64,000 nt of DNA from NCBI GenBank assembly GCA_002102555.1, contig MCFL01000015.1, forward strand, positions 186,001 through 250,000, written 5' to 3'. Below the pieces are notes generated by a model. That model ran no database searches and was not told the DNA's origin. It saw only the letters and a list, made by a program, of their open reading frames with translations. Position numbers and translations under genes: made by a program. Below are positions 21,808-34,095 of this stretch, in pieces; position 1 is the first letter of the stretch; every line of letters starts with the position of its first letter. The stretch is from Catenaria anguillulae PL171 (Eukaryota > Blastocladiomycota > Blastocladiomycetes > Blastocladiales > Catenariaceae).

Positions 21808-23763
21808 GAGCACCCTTGACGACCATGATGACACCGGATCCATCTCTCGTTCCGCCGTCGCACAGCGCAACGCGGCCGACCCACACGCTGCCCGTCTCTT
21901 TGCCGAGTTTGAAACCCTCACCTGGTTCCTGCTCGGCAAATCCGCCGCCACCGCCTACACTCACTTGATGCAGTCCATGCTCGACCAAACTCTGGCCGTG
22001 CAGCGCGAGGCTGCCTACTGGCGAGACCTGCACCCGGGCTGGTATTTCGCCATGTCCATGCCGTCGCGCTTCCTCGGCATCTTCAAATCGCGCCATCCGC
22101 TCCGCTCCTTGATTGTGTGGAACCCAAAGACACTGGTCGACCAACTGGCCGCGTTCAAGGTCCTTGGCGCTTCCGGTAACAAGTCGCTGCTGCATTTTCC
22201 TGCACAGCTCGCCGCGCAAGACGTCCAGCACCACATCAAGGCACTCACGGCGGCCCAGCGTGTGTTTGCCAGCCAGTTGGGCAAGTTGTACGATGTCGTG
22301 ATGCACGAAGACGCAAATGAGTTTACTTTGGCCGCGTCGTCGCTCTTGTCGGATCGCGACAATCAGCCGCTCACACAGCTCAAAGTGCACGTGTCGACGC
22401 TGGTGGATACCATGCATCAAGTGCAGCGCCGCACTCAGACACTTGCTGCCACTGCGTCGTCCTCATCGTCCTCCTCCTCTGGTGCCGCCGATGCAGGCTC
22501 ATCGGCCAGCTCGGACATTGATGATTCGGACTCGGAAGACGACCGCCCATTGCTTTCTGCACTCACCACCACATCCTTGCTCCCCTCTGCCTCGCGCACA
22601 TTTACGCAACTCATTGCCATTGCCTCGCACCTGCCCACCCCGCAACTCACGACCCAATCCATCCTCACGCGCCACGCGCGCCCCTCGCGCCTCACGCGCT
22701 ACTGGCTCCCACTCACCTTGACACTCTCGGGCACGTTGCTAGCCGCTCAACAAGTCCAGCTCAACCTGCCCACGCTGCAATCCGCTCTGGTAGCCGCAGC
22801 GCAATTCACACGCAACGCCGTGTCGGACTGGCTCGTGACCCCGCTCGTAGGCATGTACGAAACCATCCGGCACCGCGAACACCGGTTGGCCATCATGGGT
22901 GCACGATCGCTTGCGGCCGACCTCGAGTCGCTCGAGCGCATGGTTGTAGAATATGCACGCACACACGCCAATGTGTCTGCGCAGGACCTCGACGCGTTGC
23001 GTGCGGCCGTCAGGCTGGGCGATTTGGACTTGGTGTTGCGCGACTATGAGCTGGGCGTGCAATCGCCCCTAAAGTCGGCGCTGCTTGGGCCCTTGCTCAC
23101 GCTCATGTTGATTCAAGTGCAAAAGACCAAAGTGGATTTGGAGCTGGCCATGGCCGCGCTCGACAAGTTGCTCAAGGCCAACGAATTGAATTTCGGCTTG
23201 TTGGCCGTGGTCCCTGCCGTGGCCGTGGCCTGGTGGAGCGTGCGCAAGGCGCGCGAGTGGGTCGGCGCGCGCGCCAGTGGTGGGGTCAAGCGCGCACGCG
23301 CCAGGTTTGTCAAGGGCTTGTGGGTTGTGGAAAAAGTGGTTGCCCCGGGATCGGGACAGGTGGTAGGCGACGGGGATCCAGACGAGGGCGAGGCAAGTAT
23401 CAAGTTGGCCAGGGCCGCAGATGCCGGCGCAGCCGCCATGCGTAGGAGGGTGGTGGGCAGAAAGGCTGGCGGCGTGAATGCAAGGACTGAGGCACATGTC
23501 AAGCTTGGGTACATTTTTTCTTTTCCTCGTCCATCACAATGGACAGCGGACTCACTCTCGAGCGTGTTCCCAGGTTGACGCTTATTGAAGTCAACTACCT
23601 CAAGCACCTCGTCTCAAAGATGGGCCTGTCGGCCGAGATTCAGGGCATGTTGCTTTCGGACCTGCGCGACGTGGAGCAGGCGCCAGCGGCGGGGCCAGAG
23701 GTCGGCGTGGCGCTCGAGCGCATTCATCGGTTGGTTGTTCGGTACAACTTGACACATGCCTGA
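21455..23763 (+). CDS. NCA2: NCA2-like mitochondrial protein (nuclear control of ATPase 2)
   Basis: Two exons (21455-23508 and 23574-23763) give 747 residues. The N-terminal part is Ala/His-rich with a Gly-Ser repeat (about 21774-21808). The C-terminal half contains hydrophobic helices and the hallmark segment LIQVQKTKVDLELAMAALDK, then LLKANELNFGLLAVVPAV. Exon 2 supplies the conserved C-terminal EVNYLKHLVSKMG plus ERIHRLVVRYN. In yeast NCA2 is a mitochondrial membrane protein that affects expression of Atp6 and Atp8. The ATG at 21455 was preferred to the upstream 21239 start because of its CACCATGG context. The frame is intact across 2 kb, unlike conserved genes after 38 kb. Confidence 0.85.
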
Positions 23764-23890
23764 GGGTGCCGATTTCCGTTATGCCTATTGTAGGCTTAAA
23801 CACTGAATGTATTTTATCCATCATAAATATGTTGGCGGAACAGAAACGTGCATAACACAAGCGCCGGATAAGGGCAGCGCATCATCACTC

Positions 23891-26800
23891 TCAAGACTTG
23901 ACATTCAAACTCAAACCCCTGGGTCTCGGCGCGCCCGCCGCCGTCACGGCCGGCGCACTCAAATACCCGTGCTCCTGTGGACCAATTGACCCGGACTTTT
24001 TCACCGCGGTCGCCATTCCTGCTCCGCCTCCACCTTTGCCCAACTTGCCACTAGCGTCACTCGACGTCCCGCCCCCACTCGTGCTCATACTTGCTGCGCG
24101 CTGCCCGGCACCCAATGCTTGCATTGCCGCTGCCCACCGCCCACGTTCGGTGTGTGAATTGAACTGAATCATAAAGGCATTGGTCGACCCCGATGGCAGT
24201 GAAATGGCGATACAGTTTGGGTAGTCGACCGGGTCCACATCGAGAATGCATGCGCGCACGCGCAGGGCTTGGCCGTGCGGGCTGCCGAGAAGCGGTGCAC
24301 CCGTGGCCGACGTGCCGCCGCCGCCGCCGCCGCCACCCGTGGTGGTGGATGCGCCCGACGCGGTCGACGAGTATGGGAACAGGGTCAGGACGCCTTCGCT
24401 CGTTGAGAGCGTCACTTCGTACCGGGACCAGCGTCGGAACAGGCCAGTCGTCGGCTTGATTGCATAGACGCCGCCAAAGCTTGACTGTATGTCGTGCGAC
24501 GACGAGGGTCAGGGAATTCACCAGAAATCTCAAGTAAATGAACTTGACAAGTATTCCAGTAGGAACGAACCTTGCCAAGTGTGGATCCTTGACCACCAGC
24601 CATGCTGGACGACAATGCACCCGATCCGGCAACCATGGACGAGCCCTCCTCCTCTCCTTCGTTGACTGTCTGAACCATGGATGCAGGCGTGGGCGCGGCA
24701 ACAGATTCTTGGCGGAGGTGAATGACGTGCCGGAAAACTACTCGGTAAATGTTGTGGGGAACGTGAGACAAGGGCCAGTTACGATCGCGTCAGCATCACA
24801 AGCGACGAACCCATGGTGAGAAACAGGATCAAGTTGGCGTAAATGACGCCAATCGCCTTGACGAAATAGACCGTGACCGATTGCGATTCAAAGAGAGCGG
24901 CGAGGGCAAAGGAAATGATCGCGGCCAGCTGTATTTACAAGCCGTCACACAAACAAATCAGTGGAAACATTGACAAACGCTGGTTGAGATTGCTGCGTAC
25001 AATAAGGTTGTGAATCGCAATGGCAATGTACACAGTGTCTTTGAACGAGGTGTGAACTTGCCGGGTCTTCCATGAAATGACGCCAAGGAGGAACAAGAGG
25101 ATGCTGGTCCACGTCCGACACAAGAACAAGTCAGACGTAGTTGCAATTGAACCGAAAGGCAAGAAAGGAGAAAACGCACGCATCCAAACTGGCCGCCGTA
25201 TAAAACAAGCCATCGGCAACACCTTGCCCGCTCCCATCCACACACAAGTCTTGTGCCAGCGACCCGCTCGACAGCACCACGCGCACCGGCTTGTGTCCGC
25301 CTTGGGCATTCATCACGCCCAACAGTACCACCTGCACGACGGGCATCACCATCATGCGCCGCACAAGCGCTACCGTCTTGATCGAGTGGCTCTTTGACAG
25401 AATTCGGTTGTCGTATACCATCCAGATGCGGTACAGCCGGATCCAGATGCTGCTGAGGCAGAGCGAAAAGCCAAGCACAAGTGTCCAGTACTGCGCCGTG
25501 CACGTCGCAGACGTGGGCATGCCTGCGCTGATAATGGGTGTGGCGAGCGAAATACAAAGTCCCACACAGAAAACTGTAATGAATGGCAAGCCAAGGTGCC
25601 GGACACGCCGTGATTTGCGGTAGAATAGAATGATGCACCACGAAACTAGCACTGCCAGCATGAGGAGCCCCGATATCGCTTGAATGACAATAACGCCTGG
25701 CGTCTCGCGCGCTGGAAACAAGACGGTGTACTTTGCTCGGCCATCCGGAATCGTACTGGAACCGTCGAGAAGTTGGATGGGATCTAATGCGCGCAGCTGA
25801 CCGTCTGGCTGTTGACGAAACACAATGGCTTTGGACCCGTTGGCTCGCACATTGTACACGAGATAGGTTCCATTTCGGTCGCCGCTCGGCTCAAATACGG
25901 TGCGCCCAGATACGGTGTCCCGTGGAACTGAGATATAGTCGGCCAGCCCGGGAACATAAGTCTTGTTTCGAATGCTTGCGAGCCCACCGACGCTCGGCCG
26001 TTGCAAAATGTCGAGCCAGGAATGGACAAGAACCTCGGCGCACCCTGCCAAGTGCAGGGCGTATAGGGTCTGAGAAAACACCTGGTCGCCAAACTGCTGT
26101 TGCCACCGCGCTGCCATCGTGTCAAACCGTGGGAATCCCGGGTTAGCTTCAATGGAAGCTACAGCAAGGATCCCATTGTAGTAGACTCGTTCACGCTCCG
26201 TCAGCGAGCCATCACTCGAGGCGGAAAAGGTCAGCGCATTGTCGCCGCCAATCAGCACCCAGTCTCGGCCCAAGTTGGTCTTGGCAGCGGCTTTGGCGAA
26301 CAAAACAAACTCTTTGGTTTGAATCAGTGTGATGAGAATGCGCGACGGGCTCTTGGCGAGCGTTTGGACGGCAAGGTCATAGTCGGATTGGGTTGCTTTG
26401 TTGGTCGCTGGAACGGTGACCGTGACATGTGTTTGGATGTTGCCAAGGGCTTGAGCCGTTTCACGAAAGGCGGCAAGGACTACATATTTGCACAACAGCA
26501 TGTTACTCCTACGAGGACTTACAGTATTGGAATGCGGACAAGTATGAGTTCGCGACGTACCAGACAGTCCAAAGGCATCCTCAGCAACGAGAACGTTGAC
26601 CAATGCCCAATTCCAACGCTTGCAGAGATGGGCCAGGAAGGCTCCTTGACCAGCTGTCATGGAGTGAATTTGCACGGCGGCGTTAGCATGTACCCATGTT
26701 GATTGTTCACGAACGGATGAAGAGACCATCGGACGCAATCAGTCGAAAGTACAGAGGGTAAATGGACTTGTTGGAGAGATCGGTCGCTGTTGCTGCACCA

Positions 26801-27459
26801 CCACACATTGGAACCCCAAATGCATTTGTCGCTGTTCCATGTGACGATGGGTGTGTACTTAGTCGAAACAATCACAAGGCAGTCATGGACTGCGGTGACG
26901 CAACGCACTCAGGGCCGCGGCAATCGAATTGGTAGACGTCCTGGGAAACGGACAAATAGATCCAAGTTAGAGATCAAGTTGACGACTCGGAAAACAGTGA
27001 TTTGCTTTCTGGTTGGCGTTATATACTTACCACTCCCCGATTAGACCAAGCGCCCCTTGTTGCTGAGCATGAATCGCCGATGTTGCGGTCTGCCGAAGAC
27101 CAAACCCACTGTCAAAATGTCTCAGGTTGAATCGATATCCAGCAGGTTGGGCGACGTTTTCGTTCAAGTCTGAGGTCACAAAGTCCAAAATCTTGAGGGT
27201 ATTGTTGAGCATTGAGACATAACCGTCCACTGAAATCAAAATGGGATGGTTATCATGTCAGCAATAGTCCATCGATCCTACCAGTTAAGCATTGTTTACG
27301 GAGTTCAGGGGGCATACATTTGACGGCCTGCAAACTTGCAGCAGAGGGAAGGATGACTCCCAACGTCAGGTTTACTGGTGCTAGCTGCGCATTCGTTCCA
27401 ATAACTCGCAGAACCAAGACTAGGATGACCGAAAGGGTTACGGTGCGAGAAACTCGCAT
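23891..27459 (-). CDS. Class C (GABA-B-like) GPCR with C-terminal PH domain
   Basis: Ten exons, from 27459-27282, 27229-27031, 26940-26909, 26831-26727, 26653-26561, 26479-25180, 25103-25001, 24928-24811 and 24737-24571 to 24484-23891, join in consistent phases to 962 residues. A signal peptide (residues 1-24) precedes a periplasmic-binding-type ligand domain (about 25-455) with GLIGEWTSTNS, VPMCGGAATATDLSNKS, YPLYFRLIASD and a FAKAAAKTNLGRDWVLIGGD segment. Seven helices (about 465-710) follow in the class C manner, with SWKTRQVHTSFKDTVYIAIA after helix 5. The tail ends in a PH domain (about 766-885): GGVYAIKPTTGLFRRWSRYE, then an inserted Gly run, then FMIQFNSHTERGRWAAAMQ with the conserved Trp. 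GABA-B-like receptors are known from zoosporic fungi and amoebae. A PH tail would tether it to phosphoinositides or Gbeta-gamma. Confidence 0.8.
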
Positions 27460-28097
27460 GATGTCGAAAGAGAAGAGCATTGCACCCAGTGATTCTACTG
27501 TCTTAGTTGGTTCATGCACTCGATTTATCAGAAAACCCTGGGCATCAATTTGCCTCCGACCGGGGGAAACAACTTGGCGGTTTGTGTGCGTGTTCGCAGC
27601 AAAGTCCCTCTTGTTCGCGGCCCTCGGCGATGAAAATGAAAGGTCAAGTAAGTAAGTAGCAGAACAGCATCGCTTTGCCACGACTCATTGCATGAAAGAG
27701 GAAGAAAAATATTACTTAGATTTCTGGTCAGACGCTTTGACCTGGGGGCATTCGCTGGCTCATGACGTTATCAGTAGTCCCGTTGCCGATTCGCTGTCAT
27801 GAAGTATGCGTTGATGTGTCACACGAGTGCGCTGCAGACACATACCCATTTTGTTTGAATTGAATCGATGCATCAAGCATGGCCAGCCGTTCTCCCAGAT
27901 CACGAGCAGCTTCTTTGACCGTTCTACGTGACATCGCATTGCGAAGGGGCCTTGAATGGCATTGCACAACGAGCGTCGGGTATGAAACACAGTGCAGCCA
28001 TGCCAAGTCGGCTTTTCATCGCGCCTGTTTCACAATCACGGTTTGTCTCGGTTTACAATCGCATGCACATCATGTCTCATGGCGACTGTGTTGACTC
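27460..28097. other. Intergenic region between GPCR and PIMT-A duplication
   Basis: About 640 bp, the divergent promoter side of the GPCR gene. No credible gene or repeat was seen. Confidence 0.4.
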
Positions 28098-29389
28098 CAT
28101 TCTGACTCGATGAGGGCTGAAGCCACAAACCGCAGTGGGCATTGGGCCACTATCAAGGTAAGTAGCATAGAAGAGCGATTCCTCAGATGCATCGTATCGC
28201 TCTACCGATGGAATCGCGCACGAAACGGACTTCTTTGTTGGGCATTTTGACTCATTTCAGATTCTTCCTCGGATCTGGTGCGGTATGGGCTGGTCTTGTC
28301 TCACCTCCTCAGGCTGCTCTTTGGCTCCAACTTGAAGCGATCACGACAAGCCAGATGGCGGCATGTTGCAGAGGGTTGTCTGCCGACCACCAAACTTGTA
28401 ATCAATAAGCGAGGAATTGGCAGAAAATGGCATAAAAGACGAGCCCGACCCGCCCAATTCTTCAACGACTGAACGATATCCAATTCAGCATCCTTCTTCC
28501 CATCAACACAACACAGTCCCTCACTTCTGCCCACCACGCATTCACCATGTCCACTACCATCACTCCTACTCCCGCTGCCGCTTCTGCGGCCACTCCCACC
28601 AAGTACACCCCCTTCATTGGCTCGTCCAACGACGATCTCATTGAGCACATTGCCAGTACGGATTCCCTCGTGATCGCTTTGGAATTGCACAAAGTCTGAA
28701 TCTCGCATCTGTCTGTCTCATCCGTCCACAGCTACTCGTGGCATCGTCACGTCCGAACGCATCAAGCAGGTCATGAAGTCTGTCGACCGCGCCTTCTTTG
28801 CGCCGGGGACCGACCCGTCCATTGCCTACATTGACGCACCCAAGCAAATCGGGTACGGCGCAACCATCTCTGCCCCGCACGTCCACGGCCACACTCTGCA
28901 GCTCCTCGAGTCGTACCTGCACCCTGGTGCACGCGCCCTTGACATTGGCTGCGGCTCGGGCATTGTGGTGGCCTACATGTCGCAGCTCGTGGGCGAGTCT
29001 GGCCGCGTTGTCGGCATCGAGCACATTCCCGAGCTTGCTCAGCTCGCCCAAGACAACCTCAACAAGTGGGACGCCACCTTGCTCGCATCCGACTCGGAGC
29101 GTGTTGTCGTGTACGCAGGCGATGGCCGCTTGGGCGATGCTGCCCGCGGTCCGTACCAGGCGATTTGTGTCGGAGCAGCTGCGCCCGAGGTTCCGCAAGT
29201 GTTGGTGGACCAGCTTGCATCCCCCGGCCGCATGATTGTGCCCGTTGGGCAGTCGGGTCCCGGTCTCATGCAAGAGCTGATCCAAGTCGACAAAGATGCC
29301 AGTGGCAATGTGACCGAGACGGTGTTGCGCGTGGTCAAGTTTGTGCCCTTGACTGACAAGGATGAGCAAATTGCAAGCGCCGTGGCCTA
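28098..29389. repeat. Segmental duplication, copy A (inverted copy at 58484-59775)
   Basis: About 1.29 kb matches the reverse complement of 58484-59775. Homology starts at ATTCTGACTCGATGAGG, about 450 bp upstream of the PIMT start, and stops within the stop codon (CCTAG here, CCTGA in copy B). Coding parts are almost identical, while the upstream part carries more substitutions and small indels. Confidence 0.9.
28431..28440 (+). promoter_or_regulatory. TATA-like element of PIMT copy A
   Basis: CATAAAAGAC lies about 110 bp upstream of the start codon. The same element and spacing are kept in copy B (about 59441-59450 on minus), while nearby bases differ. That suggests it is functional. Confidence 0.4.
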
Positions 29390-29390
29390 G
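28547..29390 (+). CDS. PCMT1: Protein-L-isoaspartate O-methyltransferase, copy A
   Basis: Two exons (28547-28655, 28732-29390) give 255 residues. The enzyme methylates L-isoaspartyl residues in damaged proteins using SAM and starts their repair. Family signatures are complete: DRAFF near residue 60, YIDAPKQIGYGATISAPHVH (substrate loop), the SAM motif LDIGCGSGIV, VVGIEHIPEL, and DGRLG with AICVGAAAPEVP. The C-terminal VPVGQSGPGLMQ is also conserved. No targeting peptide is seen, so it is cytosolic. Residues 1-25 are a Thr/Ala/Pro-rich extension. A near-identical inverted paralogue lies at 58.5-59.3 kb. Confidence 0.93.
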
Positions 29391-29714
29391 GCCGATTGGC
29401 ACTAGGACCAGTCGAAGTTGTTATGTATTCAAACACGACTGATTTGGGTGTGCTTTCCATTTTGTTATCCTCATTGTCTTGCATCAATTTCTCTTTCCCA
29501 TGATCACGGTTGCAGCTGGGCTGCTTTGGCGCCGGTTTATTGTTGCATTCATTCACAACCCAATACATTGTAGCAATCGTTCTTCTCAACTAGGTGCTGT
29601 ATCTTGCACTTGACGTATGCGAACGCCGATGTCCACGAGTATCTTCAAGTTTGGGGCTCTGCCAGGGATCTGTACGCCCCATGTTATCATTCGATTTTAA
29701 AAGTGACTCCCGTG
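29391..29714. other. Intergenic gap
   Basis: PIMT-A 3' flank and chitinase 5' flank. No gene seen. Confidence 0.4.
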
Positions 29715-31415
29715 ATGAAGCGACTCAACGCATGCCGCATTCGAACGACGCAGGTGTTCGCTCTGGCCGCCTGCCTCGTCGCCGTCCTCACGGCGCCCTG
29801 GGCCGTCCAAACCGCCGCGTACGTGGTGGTGGTGAGATCTGGCATCTCACATCTCACACGAACGCGAGCAGCCAACTGCACGATGCACAGGATGTTTTTC
29901 CGTCAAGCTAAAGTGTCTATTTGCCCCTCAATGCCACCTCAATAGCTACTCCAAGCAAGCACCGCCAGCCGATACTGACCACAACTCGGTATTCTTTGAT
30001 TCCCCAAACCATCACCGCAACCACCTTCACCAGCACCCGCTCCTTCCTCCCAAGCAACGCCACCGTGACCGCCAAGGCCCAGCCATGACCCAAGAAAAGC
30101 GCCTCATTGCCTACTACACCTCCTGGTGCCAATACCCGCCGCGCAACTATTCGCCCCTCGACATCCCGGTCGAACTGATTACGCACATCAATTATGCATT
30201 TGCCAACATTGTCGACGGCCGCGTTGCCTTAGGCGATTCTTGGGGCGACGTTGAAAAGCCGCACCAGGTCGACCACAAGGGCGAGCAAATCACGTTGCTG
30301 GGCAACTTTGGCGTGTTGAATGACCCGCGGAGTCCGCTGCGCAAACGCAATCCGGCGTTGAAGACGCTCATTAGCGTGGGCGGATGGACGTGGTCCAAGG
30401 ACTTTTCCATGGTTGCACGCACTGCCCAGGCGAGGAACGTCTTTGTACAGTCGGCCGTTGAGTTTGTCGTCAAGCATGGATTTGATGGGATTGATTTGGA
30501 TTGGGAGTGGCCGGGGGTCGAGCGGGAGGGCGTTCCAGCACACCCGGACGACGGCAAGAACTATACATTGCTGCTCGAGGCGCTGAGGCACGCTTTGGAC
30601 GAGGAGAAGCGTCGGGCGGGCAGGAACAATGTCTACTTGTTGACGGTGGCGACTGGAGCGAGTGAGGCGGCGATTGCGCAATTGGATATGAGGGGATTGG
30701 CTAGGACTTGTGATTGGGTCAATGTCATGACCTATGTACGATGCGGCGCAAGTTTCGTGATGCGCAGGGACAAGACTCGTGACTCTCGGGCTCAATCTGA
30801 CCGGCTCCCAACGATTGAATCTGCACAGGATAACGCGGGCATCTGGTCGTCCAAAACGGATCATCATGCAAGTGTTCCATTTGCGCTCTCGTCCATTGAC
30901 GGTACGCCTGCCATGTTTGACCCCGATTGGTCATGGTGAGCACCGCGCTGATTATATTGATTGCCGACTTCAAAGGATATGTCCGCCGTGGCCTCCCAGC
31001 CTCCCAGGTTACCCACGGCATCCCGTTTTACGCTCGCTCCTTTGCTCATGTCCACCATCTTCCAGCATCGCACCACCCTGCACCCCGTCCTGGGCTGTCC
31101 TTCCAAGGCGCTGGTAGCGGCACGCATGAAGCCGGTGTGGTTGATTTCGACGACATTCAAGCCAAGTACGCAGCGCCTGCTGGGTCTTACCATCATGCGT
31201 TCGACTCGGATGCAGGCGCATCAACGTGGTGGTGTGCAGACAAGAAGGAGTGGATGTCTGGCGAGAGCGAACAGTCGGCTGAAACAAAGGGGAGGTTGGT
31301 CGTGGAAAGGGGATTCGCAGGTGCCTTTTGGTGGGAGCAAAGCATGGACAAGCAGGCCAGGCTGGTCAAGGCGATTCGCAGGGGAATCAAGCGAGCTGGC
31401 AAGCAGCAAGATTGA
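29715..31415 (+). CDS. Secreted GH18 chitinase-like protein
   Basis: Four exons (29715-29818, 29946-30735, 30829-30901, 30976-31415) give 468 residues. Exon 1 encodes a signal peptide (residues 1-35, core VFALAACLVAVL). A His/Pro/Asn-rich linker of about 45 residues leads to the TIM barrel, which begins KRLIAYYTSWC. The GH18 active-site motif is intact as GFDGIDLDWEWPG (DxxDxDxE), preceded by the SVGGW strand motif. Exon 4 contains the GIPFYARSF strand and the closing GFAGAFWWEQSMD. It should hydrolyse chitin or related GlcNAc polymers at the cell surface or outside. Donor 29819 (GTACGT) was chosen because it is the only phase-2 site. Confidence 0.85.
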
Positions 31416-32130
31416 AGCAGGTTCAGAGATGGATCGAGCGCGATGTGCTTGGAGACGCATCACGTGTTGCTGGAATGCAATTCCCCTTTTCGCCCAAGTT
31501 TCGGTCTGTGACTGAGTGCTTTGAGCGCAGTGTATATTCATCCCTTTGTCCACCGAGTGTACCCGCCTTGGTCTCCTTTCCGTCCTGTGTCACCTCGCCA
31601 TTTCCCATGTTCACACATGTATTCTCTGTCATCGCCCCTCAGATGCTATGTTATTCCTCATATTGTCAATTCCCCGTTTCTTTATCGCGGGGTTTGCTCT
31701 TGTGCCCAATGATGCAAGGAAAAATTCGATTAGTCTTCCTGACTGGCAGTGCCATTGATGTACAACATGCTTCTTTCTCCTGAGGTCACAACATCTTGCT
31801 ATTTGTTTTTCTCGCTGAGAGCACTCCTTTGCGACCAAGGCCCCCGATAACGAGGCAGCCAGCTTGAACTGGGCCGAGGCAACGGTTTTTGCGATTATCT
31901 GCAACCCCTGTCCGTGCTTGCTGACCCACTTTTTTGCGACCGCCATCGCCATCGAGTAACGATTTACGTGAATGCCTCCACGGAGCCAGCCGACCAAAAC
32001 CACGATCAGTCAGCAATCGTCGCGCAGCCTGCTTAAATCCAACATGACCACCCTCGCGCTTCCGCAACGCTCTACATGTCGTGAAGAACTCTATGCATTC
32101 AAGCCGTTCCTTGCAATTCGTGCACAAACC
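31416..32130. other. Intergenic region
   Basis: About 700 bp between two plus-strand genes. The lipase frame is open back to an alternative ATG at 32044. Nothing else is seen. Confidence 0.4.
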
Positions 32131-33866
32131 ATGTCATCGACACTTCCCAAAGCGACTTCTGCGCCCGTTCCGGGCGATTGGCCGCCATCAGCACCAACAT
32201 CCAGCGGCCTGTCAAAGTCCCCGTCCACCATTTCTGAAACGTCGACCACAACCGCCACAGGCGGCGCATACGAAAGCTCGGATGAATTTGCTGCCGTACT
32301 GCAAACCATTCACGAGCGCGATGGAAGTGCCGTCCACCCAGATCCAATGGATCCACCAAAATTGGAGATTGTGACGCGAAGGCAAGGGTTTTTGGATGAA
32401 GCAGATGGGAGAATCAGCAAGCATGTCCAGGCGCAAGAGCGGGTGGGCGAAGGAGTGCATTTGTTGGTGGTGAGTCATGGGTACGGGTCCCCAACGCTGA
32501 GCGTAAATTGAACGGGCGAGGACGACGACTGACGAATGGTGTTGGCTGTCGCTCGTGCCAACGCAAAAAAGTTTGTACGGAAATTCAAGCCATGTCCGAT
32601 TTGTGGTGGATACCATGGCCGACAAGCACCCAGATCTCGTCGTGGTACATATGTTGAGTGTGAGTTGCCGTTGGTTGAGACTGAGCTTTCCGCACTCACG
32701 TTTCGCATTCACATTTCACTACGCAGCTCAACTGCTCGTCGTATGGTGTCACACTGACCTTGGACGGAATCGACGTTTGTGGCGAGCGAATGATTCGCGA
32801 GGTGAGTCGCGCTTGTTGTCAACACGCCATGCCGCTGCATCGCCGACTGACGAACCGACATTGCACAACCAGATCATGGAATTCAAGCGCCAGTGCCACA
32901 TTCGCAAGATTTCGTTCCTCGGGTATTCGCTCGGTGGCCTCATTATCCGCTATGCCGCAGGCCGACTGCTTCAGTCTGGCTTTTTCGACGCCATTGAGCC
33001 CATGGTCCGTCCTCTACCCTCATTCCCACACATTGGCCGGTTTTCACCCCACTTGTCCTGACTTACGGGTAATAAATCGTATGCAGAACTTTATCACCAT
33101 GGCAACGCCACACCTTGGCATCATTTCGCAACGTGCCTACGTCACCTCGCTGATTCTGTTCCGCACAGGCCTCCAAGGCACGCTCAACGACACGGAATAC
33201 AGTGCCCCGCTGCTGTGGGTGCTGACCGACCCCAACATGCCCTTCATGCAAGCCCTCAAACTGTTTCCGCACATATACATTGCCGCCAACGTGGTCGGCG
33301 ACCGCACGGTCCCATACCTGACGGCATCGGCCCAGCTCGTCAACCCGTACGACACGTGCCCGCCCGTGCCGTTGGATCCATCCAATCCCGTGATTGTCAG
33401 ACCCGCGAGCGATCCTCCGCCTGCGAAAAGGGGCATGGAGGCCTTGAAAGCACAGGCCGAAACCGCCGCACGTATGACTGTGTTCTTGGCCGTCATTGTT
33501 CCGATTCTCGTTGTCGCATGGACCGTGCTCGGACCCGTGGGCGTGTATCAAGCACGTCAGGCACAAGCGCGGCATGCAAAGAGTGATATCAAGCACGCGG
33601 GCGTGGAGCTGAGCGCCGAGGACCGGCGCAAGTTGGAGGCGTTGGCCTTGGAGGTCAAGACGTTGCCCGGCGCGCAAGACGAGTGGCAGCGCCGGATTGC
33701 CCAGACGCTTGAGGAAGAGTTGAAGGGAAAGATGACGAGGGTGGATGTTTGGCTGGGCGAGTGGAGGCACACCCATGCCATTATTGTGGTGAGGAAACCG
33801 TCGGTGGCAATGCATCGGGAGGGGATTCCGGCGGTTGAACATATTGCAGGCTTGTTCAAGAGTTGA
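32131..33866 (+). CDS. DUF676-type putative serine esterase/lipase
   Basis: Five exons (32131-32480, 32572-32659, 32727-32801, 32873-33004, 33087-33866) give 474 residues; 32044 is an alternative start. After a Ser/Thr-rich N-terminus the alpha/beta hydrolase begins LLVVSHGLYGNSSHVR, the oxyanion region of the ROG1/FAM135 family. It continues with LTLDGIDVCGERMIRE and the nucleophile elbow SFLGYSLGGLI (GxSxGG). ITMATPHLGI follows, as in the family, and VVGDRTVPY supplies the likely catalytic Asp region. A hydrophobic stretch near residue 345 (VFLAVIVPILVVAWTVL) suggests membrane association. The first intron falls exactly inside the SHGLYG motif. The lipid substrate is unknown. Confidence 0.82.
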
Positions 33867-34095
33867 TGATATGAAGTAGGCATGGTGAACGTCACAGATG
33901 TATGTACATAAACTTGACTCGAGAATGTTAGCATTTATTTACATAGCTGCACTCAGAAGGACTGGTGCAGACAGGAAGCAGGTGGCCATGACGATATGAA
34001 TAATCATTCATTTATAATATCTTCCAATCAATTCACGCAATAATCACAACAAACTCGGCTCGCGCGAGCTGCAAACAAGAAACACAACTGGCGAC

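Noticed and set aside
28547-29390. Second PIMT copy as a pure assembly duplicate
   Set aside because: The copies differ at several coding and many upstream positions and have different stop codons, so they are real paralogues or diverged alleles rather than one sequence placed twice.
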